This document shows positions 9,473-19,674 of a stretch of DNA of 56,399 bases, one piece after another. Origin of the DNA: an uncultured Eggerthellaceae bacterium (GTDB lineage Bacteria > Actinomycetota > Coriobacteriia > Coriobacteriales > Eggerthellaceae); contig CAJUQH010000014.1 of NCBI GenBank assembly GCA_910588095.1, positions 1 through 56,399 of the forward strand. Reading direction: 5' to 3'. The translations under genes and the position numbers were made by a program. The notes under the pieces are model-generated. The model saw only the letters and a list, made by a program, of their open reading frames with translations, did no database searches and was not told the origin of the DNA. Every line of letters starts with the position of its first letter. Position 1 is the stretch's first letter.

Positions 9473-9898
9473 TTAGGCGACCTCGACCAGCTCCAGGTCG
9501 AAGTTGAGCGGCTTGCCCGCCAGCGGGTGGTTCATGTCGAAGGTGGCCACGCCGTCCTCGACGCTTACCACGCGCATGGGCACGGGCTGGCCTTCCGGGG
9601 TGCGCATGTAGATTATCTCGCCCACGGGCAGCTCGTCAGCGTTGGGGATGTTCTCCACAGGAACCTTCTGGATGAGCTCTTCGTTCACCTCGCCGTAGGC
9701 GTCGGCGGGCTCCAGGTGGATGGTCTTCTTCTCGCCCACCGCCATGTCCTTCACGGCGTCGTCGAAGCCCTTGATGACCTGGCCGCTCATGCAGACGAAC
9801 TCGATAGGCTCGTTGCGGTCGTAGGACGAATCGAACTTCTCGCCGTCGTCGGTGGTGCCAAGATAGTGGATCTTGACGGTCTTGCCTTCGTTGCTCAT
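9473..9898 (-). CDS. FKBP-type peptidyl-prolyl cis-trans isomerase (SlyD-like)
   Basis: 141 residues. The N-terminus VKIHYLGTTDDGEKFDSS and the following GQVIKGFDDAVKDMAVGEK are diagnostic of the FKBP fold, and an insert-in-flap segment (about residues 70-120, EVNEELIQKVP) marks the SlyD subclass. The C-terminus MNHPLAGKPLNFDLELVEV is typical. The His-rich metal-binding tail of enterobacterial SlyD is missing. The enzyme catalyses prolyl bond isomerisation and acts as a folding helper in the cytosol. GAAAGGGAGACCCC precedes the start. It lies 35 bp downstream of the GCS2-type ligase gene on the same strand, so the two may be co-transcribed. Confidence 0.92.
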   Translation of the reverse strand: MSNEGKTVKIHYLGTTDDGEKFDSSYDRNEPIEFVCMSGQVIKGFDDAVKDMAVGEKKTIHLEPADAYGEVNEELIQKVPVENIPNADELPVGEIIYMRTPEGQPVPMRVVSVEDGVATFDMNHPLAGKPLNFDLELVEVA

Positions 9899-9933
9899 GG
9901 GGTCTCCCTTTCGTTTATGAGCTTGCTCGCAGT

Positions 9934-11202
9934 CTATGATACACGGGTTTCCGCGCGAGCCGCCAAGGTCTCTCGAGCCGCCACGAGCTCTCCAAGCGGT
10001 GCGAGGAGCGGCACCTCAGAAGCATCCAGCTCCTCGAGGCCCGCTTCTCCCAGCCGCATGAGCTCGTCAGCCAGATCGGCCACGGGGCGCTCGTAGGCGC
10101 TGCCCCGGTAGCCGTGCTCCATCAGGCTGGCCTTCGCTGCTTCGATGTCGGCAGCGGTCACGCCAGCGAACAGGCGGTCCAGCGCATCAAGGCTCGCCTC
10201 GCAGTAGAACAGCCCCTTTATCAGGGCGGCGTAGGCTATCACGTAGGGCACGGGCATCGAATCAGCGGGGCGTATCTCGATGTAGGTCTTCAGCCGCACG
10301 TCGTTGAAGAACATGGAAAGCGCATGCTCGACGTTGGCGCGGGTCATGGGGGTGTCGGCGAATATCTCGCCGAAGGTGCGCTCGTCGTAGGAGGGCACGC
10401 CGTCGGCATCCAGCGCTACGATGGCCGGGGTGTCCAGTATGTACTCGGCGTAGCGCTCGAGCGTGAACCCGGGCTCCATGATGCCGGGCACGGTGCCGCA
10501 GCGGTCGGGGTCGCAGAACTCCCATATCTCGGTGCGCACCATCTGGTGGGTGCGGGGCGCGCCCTCGAAGGCGGTCGCGCTGTCGCACATGAGCGCGAAC
10601 AACGGCACGAGCGCGTAGGCTATGCGCATCTTGCGCAGGCAGTCGCCGACGCTGGTGTAGTCGAGGGATATCTGCGCTGCCGCGCTGCCGCGCATCATGG
10701 CGATGCCGAAGTTGCCGATAGCGCCCAGGTAGCGGTTCATGAAGTCGTAGCGCTGCTTGGGTATGAGCTCCAGGTCGGCGGCGCGCATGGTGGGGTGGTA
10801 GCCTATGGCGTGAAGCTGCATGCCATGCGGCGCTATGATGCGCCGCACCTCGTCCTCGAAGGTGCAGAACGTGGCCTTGGCGTCAGCCAGCTTGCAGAAC
10901 GGCCCGGCAGAAAGCTCCAGCTGCGCGGCTGGCTCTATGGTGACGGCGCCGCCTTCGCGGGCGACGCCTATCAGATCGTCATCGGCGTCATAGGTGGCCT
11001 GGGGATATTCCGTGCGCAGCTGCTCGAGCAGCCATTTCACCCCGTAAGGCTCGCTGTAGGAGACGGGCGCGCCGTCGGCCTTGGTCAGGATGTGCTCAAG
11101 CTCTATGCCGAGCAGTTCCGCTTCGGGCTTGATGCCGCTCTCGTAGAAGTCGACGATGGCGGCCACGTTCGCGGCGCGGGCAGGTTGGGCTTCCAGGGTC
11201 AT
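9934..11202 (-). CDS. Glutamate-cysteine ligase family (GCS2/plant-type) protein
   Basis: 422 residues. GIELEHILT near residue 30 is the ATP/Mg-binding opening of the GCS2 family. TIEPAAQLELSAGP is the strongly conserved substrate-binding segment, followed by GYHPTMR, RYDFMNRYLG and the C-terminal EIRPADSMP. The family ligates glutamate to cysteine, the first step of glutathione or gamma-glutamylcysteine synthesis, in the cytosol. No gshB lies nearby, so the product may be gamma-glutamylcysteine itself or a related compound. The neighbours are an FKBP isomerase downstream and, divergently, the arginine operon. Confidence 0.82.
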   Translation of the reverse strand: MTLEAQPARAANVAAIVDFYESGIKPEAELLGIELEHILTKADGAPVSYSEPYGVKWLLEQLRTEYPQATYDADDDLIGVAREGGAVTIEPAAQLELSAGPFCKLADAKATFCTFEDEVRRIIAPHGMQLHAIGYHPTMRAADLELIPKQRYDFMNRYLGAIGNFGIAMMRGSAAAQISLDYTSVGDCLRKMRIAYALVPLFALMCDSATAFEGAPRTHQMVRTEIWEFCDPDRCGTVPGIMEPGFTLERYAEYILDTPAIVALDADGVPSYDERTFGEIFADTPMTRANVEHALSMFFNDVRLKTYIEIRPADSMPVPYVIAYAALIKGLFYCEASLDALDRLFAGVTAADIEAAKASLMEHGYRGSAYERPVADLADELMRLGEAGLEELDASEVPLLAPLGELVAARETLAARAETRVS

Positions 11203-11253
11203 GGGGCACGCTCTCCGAATAGCGAAAAGTGCGGGTTCTCGCCGTTCAACTTA

Positions 11254-11259
11254 TATAAT
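11254..11259 (+). promoter_or_regulatory. -10-like element upstream of argC
   Basis: A perfect TATAAT lies 87 bp before the argC start, in the divergent gap between the ligase gene and argC. No good -35 hexamer is seen at normal spacing, and no clear arginine-repressor box. Confidence 0.4.
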
Positions 11260-11345
11260 AGGCATGTCAGTCCTGTCCCATGCTAGCAAAGGGGCGGCCT
11301 GACTTCTTACTTCATCTGAAAAAGCGTTGAAGAATTGAGGCTTTT

Positions 11346-12419
11346 ATGACCTATAAGGCAGCCGTGGTAGGTGCCGCCGGGTTCGCGGGCATCGAATGCG
11401 CGCGCCTGTTGCTGGCGCATCCCAGCTTCGATCTGGCGGTCGTCACGTCGGACGCGCTCGCCGGAACGCCGCTGGCCAAGGCATACCCTGCCTTCGCTGG
11501 CGCTACCGACCTGGCGTTCCGTGCGAACGACGAGGCCCAGGCCGACCTTGCATCCTGCGACGTTGCCTTCTTGGCGGTACCCCATACCGCCTCGCTGGGC
11601 CTTACCCCGCAGCTCATGGCTCAGGGCGTGACCGTCATCGACCTTTCGGCCGACTTCCGCTTGAGGGACCCAGTGGTCTACGAGCAGTGGTACGGCGTGC
11701 CCCACACCGCCACCGACCTGCTGGCTCGCGCGGCGTTCGGCCTGCCCGAGGTGGCGGCCGACCAGCTGGCATGTGCCGCGGCCGACCATGCGGCGGGCAA
11801 TGCGGTGCTGGTGGCCTGCGCCGGCTGCTACCCCACGGCTACGAGCCTAGCGGCGGCGCCGCTCATCCGCGAGGGGCTGCTCGCCACGGCCGGCGCGGTG
11901 GTGGTCGATGCCGTGTCGGGCGTGACCGGTGCGGGCAAGAAGGCCACCGAGCGCACGCATTTCTGCTTCGCCGACGAGAACTTGGAAGCCTACGGGGTAG
12001 GTACCCACCGCCATACCCCCGAGATAGAGCAGATCTTGGGCCTGGAAGGGCGCTTGGTGTTCACGCCGCACCTGGCGCCGCTCAATCGCGGCCTGCTGTC
12101 CACGGTCACGCTGCCGGTCGTGGCGGGCACCGCCGTGCCCAGCGCCGAGGAGCTGACCGCGCTCTACGAGAGCTTCTATGCTGGTCGCCCGCTGGTGACG
12201 GTGCTGCCGGCCGGTCAGCTGCCGCGCACCGACAGCGTCGCCGGCACCTGCCGGGCCCATGTGGCCGCGGTCCCCGATGCGCGCACGCGCAGCATCGTGG
12301 CCGTGGGCGCCATCGACAACCTGGGCAAAGGCGCGGCTGGCCAGGCGGTTCAGTGCGCCAACATCGTGTTCGGCCTGCCCGAGGACGCAGGGCTCGCGGC
12401 CGTGGCCGTGCCCGTTTAG
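11346..12419 (+). CDS. argC: N-acetyl-gamma-glutamyl-phosphate reductase
   Basis: 357 residues. The N-terminal Rossmann motif GAAGFAGIE binds NADPH. The catalytic cysteine lies in ACAGCYPTAT and is followed by VDAVSGVTGAGKK. HRHTPEIEQ and the C-terminal VGAIDNLGKGAAGQAVQ are family signatures. The enzyme reduces N-acetylglutamyl phosphate to the semialdehyde in arginine biosynthesis. It is the first gene of argC-argJ-argB, 10 bp before argJ. Start ATG 11346 follows a weak TTGAGG ribosome site. Confidence 0.97.
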   Translation: MTYKAAVVGAAGFAGIECARLLLAHPSFDLAVVTSDALAGTPLAKAYPAFAGATDLAFRANDEAQADLASCDVAFLAVPHTASLGLTPQLMAQGVTVIDLSADFRLRDPVVYEQWYGVPHTATDLLARAAFGLPEVAADQLACAAADHAAGNAVLVACAGCYPTATSLAAAPLIREGLLATAGAVVVDAVSGVTGAGKKATERTHFCFADENLEAYGVGTHRHTPEIEQILGLEGRLVFTPHLAPLNRGLLSTVTLPVVAGTAVPSAEELTALYESFYAGRPLVTVLPAGQLPRTDSVAGTCRAHVAAVPDARTRSIVAVGAIDNLGKGAAGQAVQCANIVFGLPEDAGLAAVAVPV

Positions 12420-12428
12420 GGGGCTGCC

Positions 12429-13715
12429 ATGAGCTACGCGAACCAGTGGTACGTGCCCCGCGACGGGCTGACCCTGCTGCCTGACGGCGGCGTGACCAGC
12501 GCGGCGGGCTTCAAGGCCGCCGGCATCCATGCGGGCTTCCGCGCCAACCCCCAGAAGCTCGACCTGGCGCTGGTCGTGGCCGACGAGCCCTGCGCGGCCG
12601 CTGCCGTGTTCACGCAGAACGTGTTCTGCTCGCCGCCGGTCATGGTCTCCCGCGAGCATCTGGCGGCCAGCGGCGGGGTGGCGCGCGCCGTGGTTATCAA
12701 CTCCAAGGTGGCCAACGCCGCCACCGGCGACGAGGGCCTGCGCCGGGCGCGTTGCCAGGCGGCCATCACGGCCGAGGCAGTCGGCTGCCCTGACGACGAG
12801 GTGCTGGTGGCCTCTACCGGCGTCATCGGCGTGCAGCTGCCGCTGGAGAACTTCGAGGCGGGCGTGCCCCAAGCAGCTGCGCAGCTAGCGGCCACCCCCA
12901 ATGCGGCGCTGCGGGCCGCCAACGCCATCATGACCACCGATACCCAGGCCAAGTCGTGCGCGGTCACCTTCGACGGCGGCAGCTTCGGCTTCCCGGGCCA
13001 GGTGTTCACCGTGGGCGGCATGGCGAAGGGCTCGGGCATGATAATGCCCAACATGGCCACGATGATAGCCGTGCTCACCACCGATGCGCCGCTGGCTTCG
13101 CCCGACCTGTCCGTTGCGCTCAAGGCTGCCGTGGGCGTGAGCTTCAACAAGGTCACGGTGGATTCCGACACCTCCACCAACGACACGTGCATCCTGCTGT
13201 CGTCCGGCGCCGCCCCAGGCAGCGCCCAGACCAGCGACTTCGCCGAATCCACCCCTGGCCACGCTGCCTTCACTGCGGCGCTCACGGCCGTGTGCACGGC
13301 GCTGGCGCGTGCCATGGCGGCCGACGGCGAAGGGGCCACACGCCTCATAACGGTGAACGTGACCGGCGCGGCCACCCCTGAAGACGCCGACCTGGCGGCG
13401 CGCACGGTGGCCAATTCGCCTCTGGTCAAGACGGCTGTTTACGGCAACGACGCCAACTGGGGCCGCATCGCCGCCGCGCTGGGCCGCAGCGGTGCCCGCT
13501 TCCGCGCGCAGGACGTGAGCATACGCATCATGGGCATCCCTGTGTGCGAAGGCGGCCTGGCGCTGGGCTTCGACGAGGACGAGGCACTGCGCCGCTTCGA
13601 GCAGCCCGAGATAGCCATCGACGCCCACTTGGGCGCGGGCAGCGCAGCTGCCACGGTGTGGACCTGCGACCTCACTCACGAGTACATCACGATCAACGGA
13701 GACTACCGCACATGA
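12429..13715 (+). CDS. argJ: Bifunctional glutamate N-acetyltransferase/amino-acid acetyltransferase (ornithine acetyltransferase)
   Basis: 428 residues. The self-cleavage site is visible as IMTTDTQAK (threonine nucleophile), with GGMAKGSGMI and NMATMIAVLTTD around it. SFNKVTVDSDTSTND and the C-terminal THEYITINGDYRT are highly conserved. The enzyme recycles the acetyl group from N-acetylornithine to glutamate. Whether it also uses acetyl-CoA cannot be told from the sequence. The stop overlaps the argB start (ATGA), indicating translational coupling. Confidence 0.97.
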   Translation: MSYANQWYVPRDGLTLLPDGGVTSAAGFKAAGIHAGFRANPQKLDLALVVADEPCAAAAVFTQNVFCSPPVMVSREHLAASGGVARAVVINSKVANAATGDEGLRRARCQAAITAEAVGCPDDEVLVASTGVIGVQLPLENFEAGVPQAAAQLAATPNAALRAANAIMTTDTQAKSCAVTFDGGSFGFPGQVFTVGGMAKGSGMIMPNMATMIAVLTTDAPLASPDLSVALKAAVGVSFNKVTVDSDTSTNDTCILLSSGAAPGSAQTSDFAESTPGHAAFTAALTAVCTALARAMAADGEGATRLITVNVTGAATPEDADLAARTVANSPLVKTAVYGNDANWGRIAAALGRSGARFRAQDVSIRIMGIPVCEGGLALGFDEDEALRRFEQPEIAIDAHLGAGSAAATVWTCDLTHEYITINGDYRT

Positions 13716-14662
13716 TCTACGACCACGAAGCGCGCCTCAACGGCGTGTCGCCCCTGACGGGCGAGGTGCTTTCCGAGGCGATGCCTTGGATCAAGAACGT
13801 CACCGGCAAGACCATCGTCATCAAGTACGGCGGGGCCGCCATGGTCGACGAAGACCTGCGCGCCGGCGTCATGGCCGACATCGTGCTGCTGAAGATAATC
13901 GGCGTGAACCCGGTGATCGTGCACGGCGGCGGCAAGGCCATATCGCGCGCCATGGATGACGCGGGCATTCCCGTGGAGTTCGTCGACGGGCAGCGCGTCA
14001 CCACCCCTGAGGCCATGGACATCGTGCGCACGGTGCTCACCGGCGAGGTGAACCAGGAGCTGGTGGAGGCCATGCACCGCCACGGCTCCATGGCGGTGGG
14101 CCTTTCCGGCACCGATGCCTCCACCATCGTGGCGGAGCCGGCCGACCCGCGCCTCGGTCGCGTGGGCTGCATCACGTCCATAAACCCGGCGCTCATCCAC
14201 GACCTGGTGGCTGCTGACTACATACCGGTCATCGCATCGGTGGCCGTGGGGGCCGACGGCGGCGCCTTCAACATCAATGCCGACGTGGCCGCGGGCCATG
14301 TGGCGGCAGCCATCGGCGCCCACAAGGTGGTGTTCCTCACCGACGTGGACGGCTTGTTCATGGACTACCCCGACCCTGCCTCGCTTGTGTCGGCTATGAC
14401 GCTGGATGAAACCCGCCAGCTGATCGAGACCGATGCGGTGGCCTCGGGCATGATACCCAAGCTAGGCTCGTGCGTGCGCGCCCTGGAAGCCGGCGTGCAG
14501 CGCGCTCACATCATCAACGGCACCACGCCCCACTCGCTGCTGCTCGAGCTGCTTACCGACAAGGGCATCGGCACCATGGTGGAGGGTCTGGCCGCAGTGC
14601 CCGCCTCGTTCAACGAATCGGAGCTGGGCCGCTTCGCCGCCAAGCTGGCGAACAACGAATAG
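13712..14662 (+). CDS. argB: Acetylglutamate kinase
   Basis: 316 residues from the ATG at 13712 that overlaps the argJ stop. IKYGGAAM (phosphate-binding lysine/glycine loop), IVHGGGKAISR, VGLSGTDAST and FLTDVDGLFMDY are hallmarks of the amino-acid kinase fold. It phosphorylates N-acetylglutamate. The usual next gene, argD, is found only after an intervening ATPase gene, suggesting that a once-continuous argCJBD operon was split. Confidence 0.97.
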   Translation: MIYDHEARLNGVSPLTGEVLSEAMPWIKNVTGKTIVIKYGGAAMVDEDLRAGVMADIVLLKIIGVNPVIVHGGGKAISRAMDDAGIPVEFVDGQRVTTPEAMDIVRTVLTGEVNQELVEAMHRHGSMAVGLSGTDASTIVAEPADPRLGRVGCITSINPALIHDLVAADYIPVIASVAVGADGGAFNINADVAAGHVAAAIGAHKVVFLTDVDGLFMDYPDPASLVSAMTLDETRQLIETDAVASGMIPKLGSCVRALEAGVQRAHIINGTTPHSLLLELLTDKGIGTMVEGLAAVPASFNESELGRFAAKLANNE

Positions 14663-14842
14663 CAGAAGTATGACGGCCTTCATTCGTGAGGAAACGCCAT
14701 GCATGCCGAACCAATATGGAAAGAAGCGAGTCGCCCCTTTTGCCGCAGCGCAGAGGGAAGTTTGGGATTTCGAGTCAAGCTAATGTGCGTATTTTTTGCA
14801 ACAAGACGCGACTGAAAGTAGAGTTATCCCTGATAGAGGCGT

Positions 14843-14918
14843 TTGCCTAAAAAAGCAAAAATTGCCTAAACTTGCAAAAATTGCCTAAAAAAGCAAAAAT
14901 TGCCTAAACTTGCAAAGA
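14843..14918 (+). repeat. Two 38-bp direct repeats in the ATPase promoter region
   Basis: Units 14843-14880 and 14881-14918 are near identical. Each holds two TTGCCTAAA sub-repeats, one followed by AAAGCAAAAA and one by CTTGCAAA. The A/T-rich array contrasts with the GC-rich surroundings and ends 29 bp before the likely ATG of the ATPase. It may be an operator array, for example for autoregulation, or a footprint of insertion. Confidence 0.75.
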
Positions 14919-14947
14919 AAATCAGGCAGAATCGGGGGTACGTGCTC

Positions 14948-16045
14948 ATGAGAAGCAAGAACCCATTCACACCGAGCTTCGGCAAGGTTCCTCCCACTAT
15001 GGCGGGCCGTGCTGAGCTTTTCGAAGACATGGCCCAAGCCTTTGACGAAGGCAGCGGCAACCCGAACCTTTCGACGGTTTTCGCGGGCCCGCGAGGCACA
15101 GGGAAAACAGCGGCCATCTTCGCGCTTTCCCGCCAGGCAGCGTCCCAGGGCTGGCTAGCGGTCAATGTGAGCGCCGTGCCAGGCATGCTCGATGACATAT
15201 TGCAGCAGACGCTGAAGACCGCAGCGCAGTTCGTCGACGAAGGGGCGGGCGTGCGCCTCAAGGGCGTGAGCTTGGGGCAGGTCCTCGGCATAGAATGGGA
15301 GCCAGCCCAGCCGGGCGAGAGGAACTGGCGCAGCCGCATGGAGGACATCCTCGATGCTCTGGCCGAATACGATATCGGGCTGCTCATAACCGTTGACGAG
15401 GTGAAGCCCGACCTCGACGAGATGGTGCAGCTTGCCTCGACGTATCAGCACTTTGTCGGCGAGGACCGCAAGGTCGCGTTGTTCATGGCGGGCTTGCCGA
15501 GCAAGGTGTCGTCCCTGGTAAGCGACGAATCCATCTCTTTCTTGCGCCGGTCCTGCCGCCGCAACTTCGGCCGCATCTCCAACGCCGATGTGGCGGAAGC
15601 TTTGCGCGCGACCATCGAGGAGGGCGGACGGACCATCGGCGACGATGCCTTGGATGCTGCCGTAGAGGCCATCGACGGCTTCCCCTACATGATGCAACTC
15701 GTGGGCTTCCGCGCCTGGGCGCAGCATCCTGCTGAAAAGGAGATAACGCTGCGAGATGTGCAGCGCGGTATCGAAGGCGCTCAGCGCGACTTCCGCGAAC
15801 GCGTGCTGGATGCCACGTACTACGACCTTTCGGCGGGCGACGCGCGGATGCTCGAAGCGATGCTGGCCGACCCAGACGAGAGCCGCCTCAGTGACCTGGC
15901 AGCGCGCATGGGCGAGAGCAGCAGCTACGTGAGCACCTACAAGAAACGCCTGGTGGAGCAGGGCGTCATCGGCGAGAGGGGCCGAAGCGTGGTGGCATTC
16001 GAGCTGCCCGGCATACGCGAGTACCTTGCCGAGCGGTTGGGCTGA
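14948..16045 (+). CDS. Orphan AAA (AAA_16/ORC-like) ATPase with C-terminal winged helix
   Basis: 365 residues from ATG 14948. The frame also permits TTG 14900 inside the repeat array, which is less likely. Walker A GPRGTGKT is at about residue 43, and Walker B with acid LLITVDEV at about 140. FMAGLPSKV and SFLRRSCRRNFGRIS resemble sensor/arginine segments, and a winged helix covers about 290-350 (LSDLAARMGESSSYVSTYKKRL). The family contains many stand-alone nucleotide-dependent switches of unknown role in actinobacteria, often laterally transferred. It sits between argB and argD with its own repeat-rich promoter. No link to arginine synthesis is evident. Confidence 0.8.
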   Translation: MRSKNPFTPSFGKVPPTMAGRAELFEDMAQAFDEGSGNPNLSTVFAGPRGTGKTAAIFALSRQAASQGWLAVNVSAVPGMLDDILQQTLKTAAQFVDEGAGVRLKGVSLGQVLGIEWEPAQPGERNWRSRMEDILDALAEYDIGLLITVDEVKPDLDEMVQLASTYQHFVGEDRKVALFMAGLPSKVSSLVSDESISFLRRSCRRNFGRISNADVAEALRATIEEGGRTIGDDALDAAVEAIDGFPYMMQLVGFRAWAQHPAEKEITLRDVQRGIEGAQRDFRERVLDATYYDLSAGDARMLEAMLADPDESRLSDLAARMGESSSYVSTYKKRLVEQGVIGERGRSVVAFELPGIREYLAERLG

Positions 16046-16143
16046 CACGCCAGCCGCCCATGCCTTCGGGCAGGTACAATGGAAGCAGGAACCTCGGGCC
16101 GAGCGCGAGCGGTGCGAAGCCCCGCCTACGGAAGGAAGCAGCG

Positions 16144-17379
<1,236 letters not shown>

Positions 17380-17385
17380 GGTTGC

Positions 17386-17886
17386 TCAAGCGCGGCGACG
17401 CCCGACCTCGATGGATTCGCCGCAGCACGCCCCATAGGTCCAGCTGTCGATGATGGCGTGCACGCGCTGCACGAATGCGTGGCGGTCGGGTACCTGGGCC
17501 AGCGTGCAGATGTTGCGCATGTGGTAGCGCACGTTCGATTCGGACATATGGAGGCGCTGGCCTATATCGGCATAGGGATAGCCCTTCACGACCAGCAGGG
17601 CTATCTGGCTTTGGCGCTGGTTCAACCCCAGCGCCTCGAACGCGTGCATGAGCAGGCTGTTGTAGCGTCGCATGGTCTCGCGGTCGAATGCCATGCGGTT
17701 GGCAATGGCGATGCAGCTGTCAGCGCTGCTGCGATCGCCAATGCTGCTGCGGTCATCGCAACCAGGTGGGGCCGCCGCCCTGAACGGCTCCGAATGCAGA
17801 ACCGTTCGAGACGCGTCGCGCTTGGCGGCCTTCTCGGCCAACTTGCCTTCGAGCAAGCTGGTGATACCCCTGAGCAACCCTTGCAT
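17386..17886 (-). CDS. Short LuxR-type helix-turn-helix protein
   Basis: 166 residues from the ATG at 17886, favoured over the one at 17892 because AAGGG lies at better spacing. A C-terminal LuxR/FixJ HTH is clear: LNQRQSQIALLVVKGYPYADIGQRL, then SESNVRYHMRNI. The N-terminal about 85 residues have no membrane helices, unlike the other LuxR proteins in this window, and no recognisable sensor. It ends 6 bp from the convergent argD stop and is divergent from the amidohydrolase gene, a possible target. Confidence 0.8.
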   Translation of the reverse strand: MQGLLRGITSLLEGKLAEKAAKRDASRTVLHSEPFRAAAPPGCDDRSSIGDRSSADSCIAIANRMAFDRETMRRYNSLLMHAFEALGLNQRQSQIALLVVKGYPYADIGQRLHMSESNVRYHMRNICTLAQVPDRHAFVQRVHAIIDSWTYGACCGESIEVGRRRA

Positions 17887-18164
17887 AAGCATGGCCCTTG
17901 CATCCCGAGGCTGGGTGCGCTGCCGTTGCCGCGAGCAGCGCGGGCGCCTTGCGCCCCGACCCAGTCAATTCATCTCTTATATTCAAAAGCAAAGCTAATC
18001 CTAGCGCATCACACGCAATTTTTATAACCACTCATCAATCGAAAGCTGCAGGCAGCCCGCAAACGGCGTCTGCGCAAACGCAACTATTAGCGCACCTCCT
18101 ATAGCTCATGCAGTACAATAGGCCCCAACAAGAACCCCGCACAAACCGAAAGAAGGCCCTGCCC

Positions 18165-19475
18165 ATGCTGTTCACCGACATAGCGCTGCTCGACCAGAGC
18201 TTCGAATACCGCGAGCACCAGTGGGTGGGGGTGAAGGACGGTCGCATCGACTACATCGGCAGCGTCGCTCCGGCCGACCCTGCCCAGTACGGCCGCGCCT
18301 ACGACGGCCGTGGCAAGCTGCTCATGGCGGCGCTCTACAACGCCCACGCCCACGCGCCCATGACGCTGCTGCGCGGCTTTGCCGAGAACCTGCCGCTGCA
18401 GCGCTGGCTCGAGGAGCGCTGCTTCCCCTTCGAGGCGAAGATGACCGACGACGATTGCTACTGGGGCACCGTGCTGGCCTGCGCCGAGATGGCGCGCTAC
18501 GGCGTGGTGAGCTTCTCCGACATGTACTACTCCACCGAGGGCCGCGCCCGCGCGGTGCTCGAGGCCGGCTTGAAGGCCAACCTGTGCGAGGGCCTGGTGG
18601 CCTTCGAGGACAAGCCCTACGCGGAATACCCCATCTGCGCTCAGATGGAGGGGCTCGTGCGCGACCTGCACGGCGCCGGCGACGGCCGCGTGCTCATCGA
18701 CTACAACATCCATTCGGAGTACCTTTCCACCGAGCAGGTGTGCCGCGACATCCTGGACATCGTGCGCGGCAACGGCTTGCGCCTGCATATCCACCTTTCC
18801 GAGACCGAGAAGGAAGTGCGCGAGTGCCGCGAGCGCCACGATGGCCTTTCCCCCGTGGAGTACTTCGACGGCATCGGGCTGTTCGAGGTGCCGGTGACCG
18901 CGGCCCACTGCGTGTGGCTGGACGACCACGACTTGGACATCCTGCAGGAGCGCGGCGTGTTCGTGGCCAACAACCCCGCGTCCAACATGAAGCTGGGCAG
19001 CGGCTTCGCTCCCATCCCCGAGATGCTGCGCCGCGGCATGCCCGTGTGCCTGGGCTCTGACGGCATGGCCTCCAACAACAACCACAACCTGTTCCACGAC
19101 CTGTACCTGCAGGCGCTCATCTACAAGGGCAGCACGCTGGACCCCACTGCGGTCACCCCGCAGCAGGCGCTCGCGGCGGCCACGCGCACCGGCGCGCTTT
19201 CGCAGGGGCGTCAGGACTGCGGCGCGCTGGCCGAGGGCTTCAAAGCCGACCTGTGCGTGCTCGACGTGACGGGCCCGCAGTGGTGCCCCATGACCAGCGC
19301 CCCTTACAACGTGGTGTTCGCCGGCAACGGCAGCGATGTGGTGCTCACCCTGTGCGACGGCCAGGTGGTCTACGAGCGCAGCGCCGATGGCACCGAGGCG
19401 TGGAACGGCGTCGACGTGGAGAAGGCCAAGGCGGAAGCGGCCCAGCGCGCAGCGCGCATAATCGCGGAGCTGTAG
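18165..19475 (+). CDS. Amidohydrolase, 5'-methylthioadenosine/S-adenosylhomocysteine deaminase family
   Basis: 436 residues from ATG 18165 after AAAGAAGG. The metal-dependent hydrolase fold is shown by NAHAHAPMTLLRG (paired histidines), LHIHLSETEKE, AAHCVW and LGSDGMASNNN (metal aspartate). The last motif and the overall length fit the MtaD subgroup, which deaminates adenosine-type by-products of S-adenosylmethionine metabolism. Related members deaminate other heterocycles, so substrate assignment is inference. It acts in the cytosol. Confidence 0.85.
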   Translation: MLFTDIALLDQSFEYREHQWVGVKDGRIDYIGSVAPADPAQYGRAYDGRGKLLMAALYNAHAHAPMTLLRGFAENLPLQRWLEERCFPFEAKMTDDDCYWGTVLACAEMARYGVVSFSDMYYSTEGRARAVLEAGLKANLCEGLVAFEDKPYAEYPICAQMEGLVRDLHGAGDGRVLIDYNIHSEYLSTEQVCRDILDIVRGNGLRLHIHLSETEKEVRECRERHDGLSPVEYFDGIGLFEVPVTAAHCVWLDDHDLDILQERGVFVANNPASNMKLGSGFAPIPEMLRRGMPVCLGSDGMASNNNHNLFHDLYLQALIYKGSTLDPTAVTPQQALAAATRTGALSQGRQDCGALAEGFKADLCVLDVTGPQWCPMTSAPYNVVFAGNGSDVVLTLCDGQVVYERSADGTEAWNGVDVEKAKAEAAQRAARIIAEL

Positions 19476-19674
19476 CCGCACCTTCGCGCACCCCTCCTCC
19501 AACCGCGCGACCTGCGGCATCGCCGCTTCGACAATCGCATTTTCGCGCGGGCTTTTCCGCGTCCCCTTCCGCAAAGTGCGCTACACTGGGAGGCACTTGG
19601 AAACCGTTTGAGGCGCTTCGCCCTCAGCGTGCGCCTGCGCCTTGAGCTTGACCCGAAAAGGTTTGGTGGTCACT

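Noticed and set aside
14900..14947. TTG 14900 as start of the AAA ATPase
   Set aside because: The extra 16 residues come from the AT-rich repeat array; ATG 14948 begins at the family's usual N-terminus (NPF motif).
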